From Cryobacterium roopkundense (GTDB lineage: Bacteria; Actinomycetota; Actinomycetes; Actinomycetales; Microbacteriaceae): DNA of 64,000 nt. Where the stretch lies: NCBI RefSeq assembly GCF_014200405.1, contig NZ_JACHBQ010000001.1, positions 1,364,001-1,428,000 on the forward strand. The letters run 5' to 3'. Both the position numbers and the translations under genes were made by a program. The notes under the pieces were generated by a model. It was given only the letters and a program-made list of their open reading frames with translations. It made no database searches and was not told the DNA's origin. Below, in pieces: positions 34,204 through 43,584 of the stretch; positions within the stretch are counted from its first letter, which is position 1; every line of letters starts with the position of its first letter.

Positions 34204-36408
34204 ATGGGACCGCACACAGCCCTGGACGTTATGCGTGAATCCGGGTCAATTCTGGCTGGCATCCGCTGCGCCGATGATTTGACCGTAGCCTCGAGCCGAG
34301 ACGCGGGATCCCGAGCCGTGCGCCTGTTGGCGGCGGCCGCGCTGGACGGGTCGGACCAGCTCACGGCCATCGCTGCAGTGCATGCTCTCGCGCGTATCTT
34401 CGATGATTCCGCCGACGACGTGCTCGTGCCGCTTCTCGCCCACGAATCCGGGTTCCTCCGCGAGCATGCGGCCTGGGCCTTCGGTGTGCGGTTGCCTCGG
34501 CTCGACGCTTTGGCCGGTCTCGTGAGCATGGTCATCGGGGGAGGATTCTCCGGCATGATAGCCCAGCGCACCCTCGAGCAGTGGAGCGCGTCGGCCGCGG
34601 ATTCGGTGGCTCTCGCGGTGGAGGGAGCGCTGCTGGGCGTTCGAGAAGCGGATGCACGAGCTCGCCTGGTGGAGACTCTCGGGCTCGTTCCCGGCCGCAT
34701 TCCCGAGCGGTTGCTGCGTTCGGTGGCGGTCGACGACACCGAGCCTCCCGAGGCCAGGGCGGCGGCGGTGGCCGGGCTCGGGGACCGGGTGGCTAACGAC
34801 ACCAACATTCGCCTCGTCACCGATCTGTCCTTCGGCACGGACGAACTGGCCGACGTGGCCAGGCTCGCGCTGTTCGACCTCACGTCGGCGAGCTACTCTC
34901 GCCCGCCGTGGAGCCACGGCACGACCATCGCGCAGTTGTTCCTGCATGCCGACATTGACGGCGAACTCTCCAGGGTGGGCTCCGGCGACAACGGGGGCAT
35001 CGCCACGCTGCTCGTGCGGCTGGGTGACGCGCTGGTTGCCGGCCACCGCGCCGGGGGAGCTGACTTCAACAGTCGTTCCGACCTCAACGCCACCGACCAG
35101 GTGGAACGCGTGCTGACGCTCAGCCGAGGCACACACGGCACCGCGCTGTCCTGCCTGAGCGCGGTGTCGTCAACGCTGTCCGGGCATGCCTTCGCCGCCG
35201 TGCCGTTCCTCGGAGGCGTCGTGCCGGCGGCCGACGCGTGGCCGCGGCGAATTGCCGCCCAGCGCGGCATTCGGCGTGTGCTGCGAGCCGCTGGCGGCGT
35301 CGACGCGATCCACCTGCGGATGGCCGATGTGGGCAGCCTCGCCGCCGCGACTGTGGCCCGGGAGATGGACATACCGATCGTTTTCACGGTGGCACCAGAC
35401 CCGCACGCCGTCATCGATTCCCTGGAGCGTTCCGGTTCGCTCACCCGCAGTAATTTCGGCACCGTCGATGAGGCCGAGCATTTCTGGTTTCGTGCCCGCC
35501 TCGTTCAGCGTCTGGCGGCGGATGCCGCCCACACGGTTTTCTTTCCCCGCCCCGACCTGGAACGCGACATGCGTGAGCTCGTCGGGATCGACATCACCGC
35601 GCACCCCGAACGCCACACGGTTGTGGCCGAAGGTATCGACCTCGCCGTGATCGAGAAGTCTCTCGCCGAGGCGCTGGAGCCGCGCCAGGGGGCATCGCCC
35701 GTGCCGGCGACAGGTGAACTCGACGACCTGCTCCGCACGCTGCCGGAGCACCGCCGTGGCCTCCCGCTCCTCATCTCCGTGGGTCGCTTGCACCGTGTCA
35801 AGGGCATGGCCACTCTGGTCGAGGCGTGGGCAGCAGACCCTACTCTGCACCAGGGCAGCAATCTGCTCATTGTGGGAGGCGACCTCGAGCATCCGTCGCC
35901 CGACGAGTTGGAGCAGTTGCGGCGCATGGAAGCGGCACTGCCGCTCGCGAAGGCCTCCGAGCACGGGCTGCTGCTGGCCGGCCATCGTGCCAACGACACG
36001 GTGGCGCGGTGGCTTGTCGCGGCCCGATTCGGCCGTGATGGGCTGTGCGCGCCGCACGGGGCCTACGTCTGCGCGAGCGTGAAAGAAGAATTCGGCCTCG
36101 CTTTGCTCGAGGCGCTGGCCACGGGGTTGCCGGTCGTGGCCCCGAACGCCGGCGGCCCGGCCACCTACGTGGAAAACGGCGTGACGGGATTTCTGGTGGA
36201 CACGGGGAGCCCGAGCGCGCTCGCGCGCGGGATCTCCTCGGCGCTGGACACCGCGATCGGGCCGTTCGGACTCGAATACGCGGAACGCGGCAGGGACATG
36301 GTGGCGCACAACTTCACCATTCAGGCCATGGCTCGCTCGCTGACCGACGTCTACCGCGACGTTGCCGAAGCCAACGAGACGGCGACCTGGGCGCTGAACG
36401 CTTCATGA
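34204..36408 (+). CDS. HEAT-repeat protein fused to a GT4-type glycosyltransferase
   Basis: A 734-residue protein. Residues about 1-270 form helical pairs like HEAT/ARM repeats (AVHALARIFDDSADDVLVPL, LAHESGFLREHAAWAFGVRL, ARARLVETLGLVPGRIPERL, AVAGLGDRVAND). The rest is a GT-B glycosyltransferase: HLRMADVGSLAAATVAREMD, then the GT4 core from about residue 523 (ISVGRLHRVKGMATLVEAWA) to the sugar-nucleotide Glu region at about 627 (EEFGLALLEALATGLPVVAP, then NAGGPATYVENGVTGFLVDT). ATG 34204 has GGGGAGAA upstream. It overlaps the next glycosyltransferase by ATGA. Substrate unknown; the upstream 229 bp contain no other gene. Confidence 0.8.
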   Translation: MGPHTALDVMRESGSILAGIRCADDLTVASSRDAGSRAVRLLAAAALDGSDQLTAIAAVHALARIFDDSADDVLVPLLAHESGFLREHAAWAFGVRLPRLDALAGLVSMVIGGGFSGMIAQRTLEQWSASAADSVALAVEGALLGVREADARARLVETLGLVPGRIPERLLRSVAVDDTEPPEARAAAVAGLGDRVANDTNIRLVTDLSFGTDELADVARLALFDLTSASYSRPPWSHGTTIAQLFLHADIDGELSRVGSGDNGGIATLLVRLGDALVAGHRAGGADFNSRSDLNATDQVERVLTLSRGTHGTALSCLSAVSSTLSGHAFAAVPFLGGVVPAADAWPRRIAAQRGIRRVLRAAGGVDAIHLRMADVGSLAAATVAREMDIPIVFTVAPDPHAVIDSLERSGSLTRSNFGTVDEAEHFWFRARLVQRLAADAAHTVFFPRPDLERDMRELVGIDITAHPERHTVVAEGIDLAVIEKSLAEALEPRQGASPVPATGELDDLLRTLPEHRRGLPLLISVGRLHRVKGMATLVEAWAADPTLHQGSNLLIVGGDLEHPSPDELEQLRRMEAALPLAKASEHGLLLAGHRANDTVARWLVAARFGRDGLCAPHGAYVCASVKEEFGLALLEALATGLPVVAPNAGGPATYVENGVTGFLVDTGSPSALARGISSALDTAIGPFGLEYAERGRDMVAHNFTIQAMARSLTDVYRDVAEANETATWALNAS

Positions 36409-37718
36409 CGCTCCTGATCATCAGCCCGGACTACGCCTCGCACCTTTTTCCCCTCGCAACGCTCGGCACGGCCTGGCAACGGGCCGGCGAACGCGTCGTC
36501 GTGGCAAGCGGCCCGGCCACTGCCGATATCGTGTCGGCTTTCGGGTTCGAACGTGAAAACCTGCAACTCGGGCGCGGATCCAACCCGGGCACCATCCGTG
36601 CCGAGGCGCAACCGAAGGGCGAGGACGACGCTCTGCGGGGATTCTTTAACGCGACCCGTCTGGGTATGGTGGAAACCCTGCGCTTCCAGGCGGAAGCGCG
36701 CAGCAGCGACCTGTTGTGGAATCCGGTCGAGATCGCCCGCACGGTTCAGGCCCTCGTGGAGCGCGTGCGGCCCGATCAGGTGATTGTCGACCACCTCGCT
36801 TTCAGCGCTCGTCTCGGTTTGATGACCGCCGGCATCCACCATGCGGATGTCGTGCTCGGGCATCCGTCGGCACTGCCGGTTTTCGGCGAAGTGTATGGAT
36901 ACCCGCCGGCGTGGTCTCAGGTTTTCCGGCCCGGCGCCACCGAGCTGAGCGACCTGCGGCTGCTCTGCGAAATGGTGCGGGATTCGTTCACCGCCCAGTG
37001 GAATGTTGCCTTGGCCGAGCTGGACCCGAATGCGGCGCCGAGCGTTGACGCGTTCAAGGAGACCGGCGATGTGCTGCTGCTCAATTACCCTGAAGAGCTG
37101 CACTCCGCTGCGCGCACTCTCCTGCTGCCCGACCATGCCTTTCTGGGGTCTTCGGTGCGCTCGGAAGCTCCCGATGCCGAGGTGGAAGCCTGGCTCAGCG
37201 CCGGTGAACAACCGGTCGTGTACGTGAGCTTCGGAAGCTTCCTGTCTGTGCGCGGCGATGTGCTGGAGCGTGTGGCGGCCGCCCTGCACGGCCTCGGAGT
37301 GCGTGTCGCCCTTGCCACCGGATCGACGGATCCCGGCACTCTCGGACCGATCCCGGACAGTTGGCTGGTGCGGGGATTCCTGCCCCAGGTGCGCCTGCTG
37401 GAGCACGCGGTTCTCGCGGTGAGCCACGGCGGAAACAACAGCGTGACCGAGTCCATGACGGCCGGGGTTCCCCTGCTGCTGCTGCCGTTCTCCACCGATC
37501 AGTTCGCCGGTGCGGCCGCCCTTGACCTGGCCGGATTCGGGGAGACCCTCGACCCGAACACCGCCACGTCCACCCAGATCCGGGCCGCAGCCGTACGCTT
37601 GCTCTCGATGGCCGGGGACCCCCGCGCGCGCCTGCGGATGCTCGGCGCATCCCTCTCGGGGGGTGCCGGTCCGCGGCGTGCCTTCGAAGCACTGACTGCG
37701 GCCCCCATCGTCGGCTGA
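36405..37718 (+). CDS. UGT/MGT-like glycosyltransferase (GT1 type)
   Basis: A 437-residue GT-B enzyme. The N-terminal acceptor half begins MTLLIISPDYASHLFPLATL. The C-terminal donor half has QPVVYVSFGSFLSVRGD, SWLVRGFLPQVRLLEHAVLA and the donor-binding VSHGGNNSVTESMTAGVPLL, the bacterial counterpart of the UGT signature. Translation is coupled to the HEAT-GT4 gene by a 4-bp ATGA overlap, so the two probably build or decorate the same molecule. Acceptors of such enzymes are often lipids, carotenoids or macrolides; nothing here selects among them. Confidence 0.82.
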   Translation: MTLLIISPDYASHLFPLATLGTAWQRAGERVVVASGPATADIVSAFGFERENLQLGRGSNPGTIRAEAQPKGEDDALRGFFNATRLGMVETLRFQAEARSSDLLWNPVEIARTVQALVERVRPDQVIVDHLAFSARLGLMTAGIHHADVVLGHPSALPVFGEVYGYPPAWSQVFRPGATELSDLRLLCEMVRDSFTAQWNVALAELDPNAAPSVDAFKETGDVLLLNYPEELHSAARTLLLPDHAFLGSSVRSEAPDAEVEAWLSAGEQPVVYVSFGSFLSVRGDVLERVAAALHGLGVRVALATGSTDPGTLGPIPDSWLVRGFLPQVRLLEHAVLAVSHGGNNSVTESMTAGVPLLLLPFSTDQFAGAAALDLAGFGETLDPNTATSTQIRAAAVRLLSMAGDPRARLRMLGASLSGGAGPRRAFEALTAAPIVG

Positions 37719-37808
37719 TCGCGAGGATCCGGTACCGCAACCCGTGCAGCGGACGATAGCCTCAAGCACACGTACCGCTGACCTGCACCGCTGACACGGA
37801 GGCACACC

Positions 37809-38897
37809 CTGGATACCCTCATCGACGTTCTCCAGCCCGCACTGGGTAAAATCCGCTCCGCGCACTACCTGCCTGCCACTCCGGAAACCGTGCTCTGGGG
37901 ACGCTTGCCGTGTGCGACGGATGCCGCGGTGCTGACGATAGACTCCGGCACCGAAGTCACGATCGATACGATCAGCCATGAGGGAATTCACGAGGATCAG
38001 GGCCGCGATCCGGCCGCGTTCTTTGCCGGATTCGGGGTGGAACGCCACCGTGTGCTCGACGACGCCGTCGCCGTCGCCGCGAGCGGATACACGCGAAGCC
38101 CGCTGCTCGACGGCCCGCACGTGATCACCGGCCCGATCCATGTTCGCGGGGCCCGGCCGGGCGACCTGCTGAAAATGACGCTCGTGGACGCGACTCCGCG
38201 GGTGCCGTACGGCATCATCTCCAACCGCCATTCCAAGGGTGCCCTGCCTGGCGAATATCCTCTCGGTGCCGACAACGTGAGCGTGTTCGCCACCGTTGAG
38301 GAGCACGACGGAGTGTCTGTCGGAACGCTCCCTCTCGTGCTCGGCGGGCCACGGAGCGTACGGTTTCCCCTGAACCCTTTCCTGGGAATCATGGGTGTGG
38401 CCGTTGCGGGGACGGAACGACCGCACTCGGTTCCGCCAGGGTCCCATGGCGGAAACATCGACATCAACCTGCTGACCGAGGGGAGTTCGCTCTACCTGCC
38501 CGTCCAGGTGGACGGCGCCCTAGCCTTCGTGGGCGACCCGCATTTCGCCCAGGGTGATGGTGAGGTGGCGCTCACGGCCATGGAGGCGAGTCTGCGGGTG
38601 ACGGTGCGATTCGACGTCATTGCGCAGGAGCGGGCAGAGGCGCTCTTCGGTCGTCTCGCCGGACCGCTCGCCGAAACCACGGATTTCCTCGTGCCGACCG
38701 GCCTCAACGTGCACCTCGACGAAGCGGTACGAGAGTGCGTTCGAGCGGCGATCGCCCTGTTGGGTGCCCGCTACGGAATGGACCGCACTCTCGCCTACGC
38801 CTACCTGAGCGCGGCGACCGATTTCAACATCTCCCAAGTAGTCGACATCGTGTGCGGCGTTCATGCACGCATCAGAAAGGCGGATTTCCATGGTTGA
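37809..38897 (+). CDS. acetamidase/formamidase family protein, probable CTG start
   Basis: A 362-residue FmdA/AmdA-type hydrolase of short amides (formamide to formate plus ammonia). Family marks are TVLWGRLPCATDAAVLTIDS, SHEGIHEDQGRDP, PHVITGPIHVRGARPGDLLK and SHGGNIDINLLTEGSSLYLP. The conserved N-terminus (DTLIDVLQPALGKIRSAHYL) lies upstream of the first GTG (37890). The frame is closed by TGA at 37779-37781, and the only start-like codons between are CTG 37791 and CTG 37809. GGAGG at 37798-37802 is 6 nt before CTG 37809, which makes it the best start. If GTG 37890 were used, 27 conserved residues would be lost. Overlaps the amidase gene by 8 bp. Confidence 0.8.
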   Translation: MDTLIDVLQPALGKIRSAHYLPATPETVLWGRLPCATDAAVLTIDSGTEVTIDTISHEGIHEDQGRDPAAFFAGFGVERHRVLDDAVAVAASGYTRSPLLDGPHVITGPIHVRGARPGDLLKMTLVDATPRVPYGIISNRHSKGALPGEYPLGADNVSVFATVEEHDGVSVGTLPLVLGGPRSVRFPLNPFLGIMGVAVAGTERPHSVPPGSHGGNIDINLLTEGSSLYLPVQVDGALAFVGDPHFAQGDGEVALTAMEASLRVTVRFDVIAQERAEALFGRLAGPLAETTDFLVPTGLNVHLDEAVRECVRAAIALLGARYGMDRTLAYAYLSAATDFNISQVVDIVCGVHARIRKADFHG

Positions 38898-40122
38898 AAC
38901 GGCTCTCGAAGCGCGGGACGACGTTCTCAAGGCACTTCCAGTGCCGACTCCCGCATTCGACGCGAGCGTGTGGCGCATTCTGGGAAGCCCTCTGCTGTCC
39001 GGGGCAGACGACGGCCCCCTCGCGGGCGAGACAGTCGCCGTGAAGGATCTGTTTGAGGTGGCCGGCTTCGCGGTTGGCGCGGGTGTACCCGAGTATCTGC
39101 GCCACGCGGTGCCGGCCACGACGACCGCGCCTGCGGTGCGAGCGATGCTGGACGCCGGCGCATCCGTGCACGGCATTGCCCGCACGGACGAATTCGCTTA
39201 CAGCCTCGCCGGGACCAACGAACACTACGGCACTCCACCCAATCCACGTGTGCCGGGCGGACTCCCCGGCGGATCGTCGAGCGGCCCGGCCGCCGCCGTC
39301 GCGCTGGGCCACGCCAGCATCGGTTTGGGCACGGACACTGCTGGCTCGACCAGGGTGCCAGCCTCCTACCAGGGCCTCTGGGGACTGCGCAGTACCCACG
39401 ACGCGGTCAGCCGTGAGGGGCTGCTCGCCCTGGCCCCGAGCTTCGACGCCGTGGGCTGGCTGACCCGCACGCCCGAACTTTTGGGACTGGTCGCTGAGGC
39501 CTCCCTCGCCGGTGACGCGCAGGTGTCCGCGCCGACGGACTACGCCGTGGCCGTTTCCCTCGTCTTTGCGGCCGAGGAGGGAGTGCAAGCCGCTTTCGTT
39601 GACTCTCTTGACCGGCTGGAGAGCGCCGGGCTCATCCCCGAGCCGCACATCGTGGACGTCGGCGACCTGGTCGAGCTGTCCGCCGCATTTCGTACCGTGC
39701 AGGCGGCCGAGGCCTGGCGCGAACACGGTGCGTGGGTGGGCGACCACGCCGGAGCCCTGGGCGGCGACGTTGCTCGGCGTTTCGACTGGGCACGGCAGGT
39801 CAGCGAGAGCGAAGAAGCGGATGCCCGAGGTCGGCTCTCCGAGGCCCACGACCGGCTGAATATAGTGCTCGACGGGCGCATCCTCCTGCTGCCGAGCACG
39901 CCGTCGGGAGCGCCCGACCGCGGCGCGACAGGACGCGTCGTTGATGCCACGCGCATCGACACCGTCTCGTTGACGTGCCTGGCCGCGATCGGAGGATATC
40001 CGGCGGTCTCCGCGCCGCTGCTCAGCGTCGCCGGGCGCCCCGTGGGGCTCGGGCTCGTGGGTCCGCGCTTAAGTGACGTCTCGCTCGTGGCAACGGCCGC
40101 GCGCCTCGTCGGTATCGACTGA
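38890..40122 (+). CDS. amidase signature family protein
   Basis: A 410-residue amidase. The core is present: VAVKDLFEVAGFAVGAG (catalytic Lys), GGLPGGSSSGPAAAVALG (Ser of the GSSSG motif) and GTDTAGSTRVPASYQGLWGL (second Ser and nucleophile region). At 410 residues it lacks the C-terminal extension of allophanate hydrolases. It is translationally coupled to the formamidase, so both probably release ammonia from amides. The order fits nitrogen scavenging next to the purine genes, but the substrate is unknown. Confidence 0.83.
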   Translation: MVETALEARDDVLKALPVPTPAFDASVWRILGSPLLSGADDGPLAGETVAVKDLFEVAGFAVGAGVPEYLRHAVPATTTAPAVRAMLDAGASVHGIARTDEFAYSLAGTNEHYGTPPNPRVPGGLPGGSSSGPAAAVALGHASIGLGTDTAGSTRVPASYQGLWGLRSTHDAVSREGLLALAPSFDAVGWLTRTPELLGLVAEASLAGDAQVSAPTDYAVAVSLVFAAEEGVQAAFVDSLDRLESAGLIPEPHIVDVGDLVELSAAFRTVQAAEAWREHGAWVGDHAGALGGDVARRFDWARQVSESEEADARGRLSEAHDRLNIVLDGRILLLPSTPSGAPDRGATGRVVDATRIDTVSLTCLAAIGGYPAVSAPLLSVAGRPVGLGLVGPRLSDVSLVATAARLVGID

Positions 40123-40193
40123 TCTGACTTGCCGGTGTCGCGGCGTCGACATACACTCGCTACACCCGCACGCCCACGTCAAAGGAGACTGTC

Positions 40194-40964
40194 ATGCCTG
40201 TAGCCGAAACGGCCCCCATCGGTGCCCCCGTCTGGTTCGACCTGTCCAGCTCGGACCCGAAGGGAGCCCAAACGTTCTACGAAGGCGTCTTCGGGTGGAC
40301 GTCTGAGGAGATGGGCCCCGACTACGGCAACTACGTGAATTTCTGGAAGGACGGCGCGCGCATCGCCGGCATGATGCAGAATTCGGGCCAGGGCGGTCCG
40401 GACGGATGGACGACGTATCTGAAAAGCGCGGACGCCGCAGCCACCGCCGCGGCGATCACGGTGGCAGGTGGCTCAGTCATGGTCGAACCGATGGACGTCA
40501 TGGGCCTCGGCCGGATGGCCATCGCTGTGGACCCCGCCGGGACTGTCGTCGGAATTTGGCAGCCGGGCACCATGAGCGGATATGGTCGGGCCGACGAGGC
40601 GGGGACGCCCGTCTGGCACGAGCTGCAGACGCGTGACTACGGCACGGAGGTGTCCTTCTATGAAAAAGCGTTCGGATGGCACACCGAAGTGATGAGCGAC
40701 ACCGACGAGTTTCGGTACACCCTGCTGAAAAGCGGTGACGTCGACTACGCCGGGCTGATGGACGCGAGCGGGTTCCCCGCTGAGGCGCCGACAGGCTGGG
40801 AGATCTACATCGGCGCCGCAGACGTGGACGCCACGGTGGCGAAGGCCCTTGAGCTCGGGGGAACTCTCGTGCTGCCGGCCGAGGACACACCGTTCGGGCG
40901 GATCGCGAAGATCGCCGATCCGACAGGGGCCACCATCAAGCTCTCCTCGGTCGCAGTGCACTGA
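40194..40964 (+). CDS. two-domain VOC family protein
   Basis: A 256-residue protein with two tandem glyoxalase-like domains (about 8-125 and 135-255). The domains start with APVWFDLSSSDPKGAQTFYE and TPVWHELQTRDYGTEVSFYE. It resembles actinobacterial proteins annotated as glyoxalase/hydroxylase-associated, such as CFP30B. The VOC fold can host metal-dependent lyases, dioxygenases or resistance proteins; no choice is possible here. AAAGGAG precedes the ATG. Confidence 0.82.
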   Translation: MPVAETAPIGAPVWFDLSSSDPKGAQTFYEGVFGWTSEEMGPDYGNYVNFWKDGARIAGMMQNSGQGGPDGWTTYLKSADAAATAAAITVAGGSVMVEPMDVMGLGRMAIAVDPAGTVVGIWQPGTMSGYGRADEAGTPVWHELQTRDYGTEVSFYEKAFGWHTEVMSDTDEFRYTLLKSGDVDYAGLMDASGFPAEAPTGWEIYIGAADVDATVAKALELGGTLVLPAEDTPFGRIAKIADPTGATIKLSSVAVH

Positions 40965-41080
40965 CGTCTCTGTGGGCACTCGCGCCATCGGTCACGGCCC
41001 GACCGCTCCCGGAAACATGGCTGAAACGTCTGTTGCGTAAACTCGGTACCTGAAACACCTGATTCACCCATGCCGAGGGA

Positions 41081-42319
41081 GTGAAACACATTTCCAGTCT
41101 TCCGATCAATCCGCCGCCACGCCTCCTGATGGGTCCGGGGCCCATCAATGCCGACCCGCGCGTGCTTCGCGCCATGTCGGCACAGCTTCTCGGCCAATAC
41201 GACCCGGCGATGACGGCGTACATGAGCGAGACCATGGCGCTGTACCGCACAGTGTTCGACACCGCCAACGTGCAGACCCTGCTCGTAGACGGCACGTCGC
41301 GGGCCGGCATCGAGGCGGCTCTCGTCTCCCTGATCGAGCCGGGTGACCGGGTGCTCGTGCCCATTTTCGGGCGCTTCGGCCATCTGCTGAAGGAAATCGC
41401 CGAGCGCGCCGGGGCAGAGGTGCACGTGCGCGAGGTGGAATGGGGGCAGGTCTTCACTGCGGCGGCGATCGAGCAGGCCATCATCGAGACGCGGCCGGTG
41501 CTCCTCGCCGTGGTGCACGGCGATACGTCGACCACGGTGATGCAGCCCCTTGAGGAACTCGGGGAGGTGTGCGCGCGGCACGGCGTGCTCTTCTACACCG
41601 ACGTCACGGCCTCGCTCGGCGGCAATCCGGTCCACACGGATGCCTGGGGCCTCGACGCCGTGACCGCCGGGCTGCAAAAATGCCTCGGGGGTCCCTCCGG
41701 CAGTGCGCCCGCGACGTTCTCGAGCCGCGCGACCGACGTCATTCGCTCACGATCCAGCGTGGAAGCCGGCCTGCGTGACCCCGGAGAGACAGCGGGACGC
41801 AGCCCGATTCGATCGAACTACTTCGACCTCGCCATGATCTTCGACTACTGGGGCCCCCGGCGCCTGAATCATCACACCGAGGCCACGACCGCCCTGTACG
41901 GCGCACGCGAATGTGCCCGGTTGCTCGTGTGCGAGACTCTGCCGGTCGCCATCGAGCGACATCGACTGCACGGAGCGGCGATGCTCGCGGGCGTGCGCGG
42001 CCTGGGGCTGTCCGTGTTCGGCGACCTGGAACACAGGATGAACAACGTCGTGGCGGTGGTCATCCCGGACGGAGTCAACGGGGACGCCGTTCGCGGCGCG
42101 CTGCTGGGCGATTTCGGAATCGAAATCGGAACATCGTTTGGCCCCCTGCAGGGCAAGATCTGGCGGATCGGCACGATGGGCTACAACGCTCGCCGGGACA
42201 CCGTGCTGACCACGCTCGCGGCTCTCGAACAGGTGCTTCGACGGCTCGGTGCGCCGGTGACCGGTGGCGGGGGAGTCGGCGCGGCGTGGGACGTCTATTC
42301 CGATCAGGAGCCATCATGA
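41081..42319 (+). CDS. pucG: (S)-ureidoglycine-glyoxylate aminotransferase
   Basis: A 412-residue class V PLP aminotransferase. The PLP lysine is Lys200 in VTAGLQKCLGGPSGSAPA. Other blocks are RLLMGPGPINADPRVLRAMS, VDGTSRAGIEAALVSLIEPG and DVTASLGGNPVHTDAWGLDA. Together with the overlapping allantoate amidohydrolase this points to PucG, which transaminates ureidoglycine with glyoxylate to give glycine and oxalurate. Other class V members (serine- or alanine-glyoxylate aminotransferases) are similar, and context decides. GTG 41081 has a close GAGGGA. Stop overlaps the next start by ATGA. Confidence 0.85.
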   Translation: MKHISSLPINPPPRLLMGPGPINADPRVLRAMSAQLLGQYDPAMTAYMSETMALYRTVFDTANVQTLLVDGTSRAGIEAALVSLIEPGDRVLVPIFGRFGHLLKEIAERAGAEVHVREVEWGQVFTAAAIEQAIIETRPVLLAVVHGDTSTTVMQPLEELGEVCARHGVLFYTDVTASLGGNPVHTDAWGLDAVTAGLQKCLGGPSGSAPATFSSRATDVIRSRSSVEAGLRDPGETAGRSPIRSNYFDLAMIFDYWGPRRLNHHTEATTALYGARECARLLVCETLPVAIERHRLHGAAMLAGVRGLGLSVFGDLEHRMNNVVAVVIPDGVNGDAVRGALLGDFGIEIGTSFGPLQGKIWRIGTMGYNARRDTVLTTLAALEQVLRRLGAPVTGGGGVGAAWDVYSDQEPS

Positions 42320-43584
42320 CGGTCTCAACCGCTGCCCTCATCCTCGACCGTTGCGACGAACTCGCCACCCACAGTGCGCTGCCGGGGGGTTTGATCGAGC
42401 GGGTCTACCTCTCGCCGGAGCACGCCGCCGTCAACGCGCTCGCGGCAGATTGGATGAAGCAGAGCGGGCTCACCACATGGCAGGACGCCGCCGGCAACCA
42501 GTGCGGTCGGCTCGAGGGGGCAACCCCTGGCCTGCCCGCGCTGTTGCTCGGCTCCCACCTCGACACCGTGCCCTGTGCCGGCCGGTACGACGGGATTCTG
42601 GGAGTCTTGCTCGCGATCGCGGTGGCCGACCGTGTGCGTGTTTCGGGCCGTGTCCTGCCCTTCGCACTGGAAGTTGTGGCCTTCGGTGACGAGGAGGGCA
42701 CGCGTTTCGGCACCACCCTGTTGGGCAGCCGTGCCCTCGCCGGAACGTGGCAGCCCGAGTGGTGGCGGTTGAGAGATGCCCACGGCGTCACCCTGCACGA
42801 AGCCTTCCTGGCCTTCGGCCTCGACCCGGCGCGCGTGGCGGAGGCGGCGCGCAGTCCCCAGGACCTGGTTGGATACCTTGAGGCGCACATCGAACAGGGC
42901 CCTGTTCTCGACGACTCAGACCAGCCGCTGGCCGTGGTTACATCCATCGCTGGAGCGCGTCGGTTTCAGATCACCATCGACGGGGCGGCCGGGCACTCCG
43001 GAACGCCCTGGTCGCTGCGCCGAGACGCCCTCGCCGGCGCGAGCGAAGCGATCTTGGCTATCGAAGACATCGCCCGCAGGGCGAACCTGATCGCCACGGT
43101 CGGGCACCTGCGGGTCTTTCCCGACGCTGTGAACGTGATTCCCGGTCGTGCCGAATTCAGCCTGGATCTGCGCGGGCAATTCGATGCCGAACGCGATTCG
43201 GCCTGGGAGGGCATTGAGGCAGCCCTGTCGGATATCTGCTCGCGTCGACTCCTCACCGTGCACAGCGTGCAAACGCATTCCGCCCCGGCCGCGCACTGCA
43301 GCACGCGGCTTCGGGAGGCCGTTGCCGACGGCATCCGCTCCTCCAGTGTGGCCGGATCGGTATCCACGGATGCCCCCTCCCTGTTGTCCATGGCCGGCCA
43401 CGACGCCATGGCGGTTGCCGCCGTGACCGAGATCGGCATGCTGTTCGTGCGCTGCGCGGGTGGGGTGAGCCATCACCCCGACGAATCGGTGACCGAAGCC
43501 GACGTGGACGCTGCGCTCGAAGCCGTCGAAGCGGCCGTTCTCGCTGTGGTGGACGCGCAGCCGTTCGAGGGGAGCGCGGCATGA
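42316..43584 (+). CDS. allC: allantoate amidohydrolase (M20 family)
   Basis: A 422-residue metallohydrolase converting allantoate to ureidoglycine, CO2 and ammonia. M20 metal ligands and base are present: His81 (LLLGSHLDTVPCAGRYDGIL), Asp92, and Glu126/Glu127 in VAFGDEEGTRFGTT. YLEAHIEQGPVLD and the dimerisation domain with GAAGHSGTPW follow. It is coupled to pucG upstream and the RpiR-type regulator downstream by ATGA overlaps, so these three form one operon. N-carbamoyl-amino-acid hydrolase is the main alternative. Confidence 0.85.
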   Translation: MTVSTAALILDRCDELATHSALPGGLIERVYLSPEHAAVNALAADWMKQSGLTTWQDAAGNQCGRLEGATPGLPALLLGSHLDTVPCAGRYDGILGVLLAIAVADRVRVSGRVLPFALEVVAFGDEEGTRFGTTLLGSRALAGTWQPEWWRLRDAHGVTLHEAFLAFGLDPARVAEAARSPQDLVGYLEAHIEQGPVLDDSDQPLAVVTSIAGARRFQITIDGAAGHSGTPWSLRRDALAGASEAILAIEDIARRANLIATVGHLRVFPDAVNVIPGRAEFSLDLRGQFDAERDSAWEGIEAALSDICSRRLLTVHSVQTHSAPAAHCSTRLREAVADGIRSSSVAGSVSTDAPSLLSMAGHDAMAVAAVTEIGMLFVRCAGGVSHHPDESVTEADVDAALEAVEAAVLAVVDAQPFEGSAA

